Source: Pseudoduganella violaceinigra DSM 15887
GTDB lineage: Bacteria > Pseudomonadota > Gammaproteobacteria > Burkholderiales > Burkholderiaceae_D
Direction of reading: 5' to 3'
Assembly (NCBI RefSeq): GCF_000425385.1
Contig: NZ_AUDI01000001.1
Location: 186,001 to 250,000, forward strand
DNA length: 64,000 nucleotides
Shown piece after piece: positions 62,049-64,000 of the stretch. The position numbers and the translations under genes are program-made. Position 1 is the first letter of the stretch; each line of letters starts with the position of its first letter. The notes below the pieces were generated by a model. The model did not search any database and was not told the DNA's origin. It worked only from the letters and a program-made list of their open reading frames with translations.

Positions 62049-64000
62049 TTACCAGACGCGCACGCGCTGTTCCGGAGCCAGGTACAGCTTCTGGCCCGGC
62101 TTCACGTCGTAGGCTTGGTACCAGGCGTCCAGGTTGCGCACGGTGTAGGTCCGCCACTTGGCCGGCGAGTGGCCGTCCGTCATGACCTGGTTGCGCAGGG
62201 CCGCGTCGCGCGACTTGTTGGCCCAGCTGGCGGCGTAGCCGTTGAAGAAGTCGCGGTCCTGCGCGGCGCTGGCTTTGCCGCCCAGGGACACGTGGTAGGC
62301 ATCCAGCGCTGCCGCCAGTCCGGCCAGGTCGGCCAGGTTTTCGCTCAGGGTCAAGGTGCCGTTCAGCTTCAGGTCCGGGAAGGCTTCATAGGAATCGTAC
62401 TGCGCCACCAGCTTGGCCGCGGCCTGCTTGAAGTGCTCGCCGTCTTCCTTGGTCCACCAGTCGCGCAGGCGGCCCTTGGCGTCGAACTGCGCGCCCTGGT
62501 CGTCGAAGCTGTGGCTGATCTCGTGGCCGATGACAGCGCCGATCGCGCCGTAGTTCAGCGCATCGCTGGCCTTCATGTCGAAGAACGGCGGCTGCAGAAT
62601 CGCGGCCGGGAAGTTCAGCGCATTTTGCATCGGCATGTTCACCGCATTCACCACATGCGGAGGCATGCACCACTCGGTCGCGTCGACCTTCTTGCCCAGC
62701 TTGGCCAGCTGCTGCTTGTAGTGGAACTGCTCGGCGCGCAGGGCGTTGCCCATGGCGTCGTCAGGTTTGATTTCCAGGCCTTCGTACGAAGTCCATTTGT
62801 CCGGATAGCCCACGCCAACGTACAGGGTGCGCAGCTTTTCCTGGGCCTCCTTCTTGGTGGCAGGCGCCATCCAGTCCAGCGCATCGACACGCTTGCGGAA
62901 GGAGTCGACGATATTCGCCACCATGGTCTGCAGGCGGGCCTTGGCTTCGGCCGGGAAGTAACGCTCGACATACAGCTTGCCGGCGGCATCCGGCAGCGCG
63001 CCGTTGACGGCGCCCAGGCCGCGCTTCCAGCGTGGCGACAACTGCGGCGTGCCGTTCAGGGTGCGGCCGTAGAATTCAAAGCGCTGATCGACGAAGGCTT
63101 TCGGCAGATAGCCGCCGAAGTGGTTCACGGTGTGGAAGGCCAGGAAGTCTTTCCATGCCTGCAGCGGCATATCGTTCACCAGGGCTGCGCTGCCGGTAAT
63201 GGCGGTCGGGTGGTAGACGATGAACTTGTTCTGTTTGCCCAGGCCCGCCGTGCGGAAGAAGGCGCGCCAGTCCACGCCGGGCGCCTTGGCGGCGAAGTCG
63301 CGCAGGGTCCAGGTGTTGTTGGCCTTCTGGATGTCCGCCGAGTCTTCGCGGGAGGCGTGGGCTTGCGCCAGCTTGCGCTCCAGCTCGAAGACGCGGGCGG
63401 CGCGGGTTTCCGGTTCGCTGTAGCCGGCCAGCTTTAGCATGGCCGCAATGTGGGCCTGGTAGGCGGTGCGCAGCTGCTGCATGCGCTGGTTGTCGTCCAG
63501 GTAAAAGGCGCGGTCCGGCATGCCCAGGCCGCCTTGCAGGATGTACGGCGTGTAATGGTTAGGGTCCGTCAGGCCTTGCGCGATCCAGATACCGAATAGA
63601 TTCTCGGTGTAGAAATTGGTGGAGTTCAGCGGGTCCACGTCGGCGCGCACCGAAGCGGCCAGGGCGCGCACCAGGCCGGCCTTGTCCTTGATGGCATCGA
63701 CTTTTTCCAGTTCCGGCTTGAGCGACTTCAGGCCGTGCGCCTCGATTCCGGCTTCGTCCATGAAGCTGCGGTAGAAATCGGTCACGCGGCGGGTGTCGCC
63801 AACCGGCGCCTTGGCGGCGGTTTCTTCGATCAGCTTGACGATGCGCTCATTGGTCGCATCGCCCAGGGCCGAACCGGCGCCCCAGCTGCCTTTGTCGGCA
63901 GGAATCTGGGTCTTGGCCAGCCATTCGGCGTTCACATGGCCAAAGAAATCGTCGCCCGGCAACGGGGCGGCGGCCTGCGTTTGCGCGGCTGGTGCCGGCT
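62049..64000 (-). CDS. M13-family metallopeptidase, N-terminus beyond the window
   Basis: The frame is open to the window edge; the residues before PGDDFFGHVNAEWL (PAPAAQTQAAAP) look like the end of a signal region. The zinc motif is GHEISHSFDDQGAQFD (HExxH) with the third ligand in LSENLADLAGL (ENLAD). The family end VWYQAYDVKPGQ-type and RVRVW close it. It is a neprilysin/PepO-like zinc peptidase, probably exported. Confidence 0.93.
   Translation of the reverse strand, partial: PAPAAQTQAAAPLPGDDFFGHVNAEWLAKTQIPADKGSWGAGSALGDATNERIVKLIEETAAKAPVGDTRRVTDFYRSFMDEAGIEAHGLKSLKPELEKVDAIKDKAGLVRALAASVRADVDPLNSTNFYTENLFGIWIAQGLTDPNHYTPYILQGGLGMPDRAFYLDDNQRMQQLRTAYQAHIAAMLKLAGYSEPETRAARVFELERKLAQAHASREDSADIQKANNTWTLRDFAAKAPGVDWRAFFRTAGLGKQNKFIVYHPTAITGSAALVNDMPLQAWKDFLAFHTVNHFGGYLPKAFVDQRFEFYGRTLNGTPQLSPRWKRGLGAVNGALPDAAGKLYVERYFPAEAKARLQTMVANIVDSFRKRVDALDWMAPATKKEAQEKLRTLYVGVGYPDKWTSYEGLEIKPDDAMGNALRAEQFHYKQQLAKLGKKVDATEWCMPPHVVNAVNMPMQNALNFPAAILQPPFFDMKASDALNYGAIGAVIGHEISHSFDDQGAQFDAKGRLRDWWTKEDGEHFKQAAAKLVAQYDSYEAFPDLKLNGTLTLSENLADLAGLAAALDAYHVSLGGKASAAQDRDFFNGYAASWANKSRDAALRNQVMTDGHSPAKWRTYTVRNLDAWYQAYDVKPGQKLYLAPEQRVRVW

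Noticed and set aside
61644..63437. Long plus-strand frame opposite the methyltransferase and M13 peptidase genes
   Set aside because: It spans two real genes on the other strand and has no recognisable domain.

Overview
The window looks like a chromosomal segment of a Betaproteobacterium of the Oxalobacteraceae (Massilia/Duganella/Telluria type). This is inferred from the GC-rich housekeeping genes, a PEP-CTERM protein, CbpA/CbpM and BluB, and from the mix of Mu-like phage and T6SS debris. No rRNA or tRNA was seen, and no integrase or transposase gene that looks intact, so the genus is a guess.

From 1 to 4.2 kb there is gene-poor sequence with small proteins of unknown function. From 4.2 to 14.3 kb there is a defence-type island of lower GC. 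In order it holds a two-gene HEPN plus PD-(D/E)XK-like pair, a dead MqsA-type antitoxin, a GIY-YIG homing-type endonuclease beside a divergent XRE regulator, a DUF3800 protein, an HNH endonuclease, and a Gabija pair (gajB, gajA; GTGA overlap). The last gene is a divergent protein of unknown function. All of these except the XRE gene and the last one are on the minus strand. A very long hairpin and a decayed PAAR gene with a broken partner follow (14.5-15.7 kb).

From 15.7 to about 34.1 kb lies a phage-derived block with a complete Mu-like contractile tail. It runs from gp37-like through sheath, tube, frameshifted chaperone, tape measure and baseplate to two fibre/chaperone cassettes, and then holin, endolysin and Rz/Rz1. 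Its early region has a Cro-like gene, two replication-type genes, an antiterminator candidate and a LexA-type repressor. Terminase, portal, protease, capsid and integrase genes are absent, so the best reading is a headless contractile tail particle (tailocin) under SOS-type control. Two terminators between the early and tail modules suggest that antitermination turns on the tail operon. The second fibre cassette is a tandem duplication that still carries scraps of gp48 and gp47. The block abuts a truncated haloacid dehalogenase gene at 34.2-34.5 kb.

From 34.6 kb onward the sequence is ordinary chromosome: bluB, an orphan higA, a periplasmic binding protein, a Fur-box-controlled siderophore receptor, and small stress-type proteins. 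An IS5 remnant and a broken Hcp/murein-peptidase module with a surviving immunity-like gene follow. Then come a LysR/metallo-hydrolase pair, the NAD salvage pair (pncB plus a nicotinamidase-like gene), azoR with its LysR regulator, and cbpA-cbpM. Further on are a cysteine-repeat PEP-CTERM protein, a large lipoprotein, a double beta/gamma-crystallin protein, a MATE pump, a TPR protein, a dipeptidyl peptidase IV, a glutathione transferase, CsbD, a methyltransferase and the start-truncated end of an M13 metallopeptidase.
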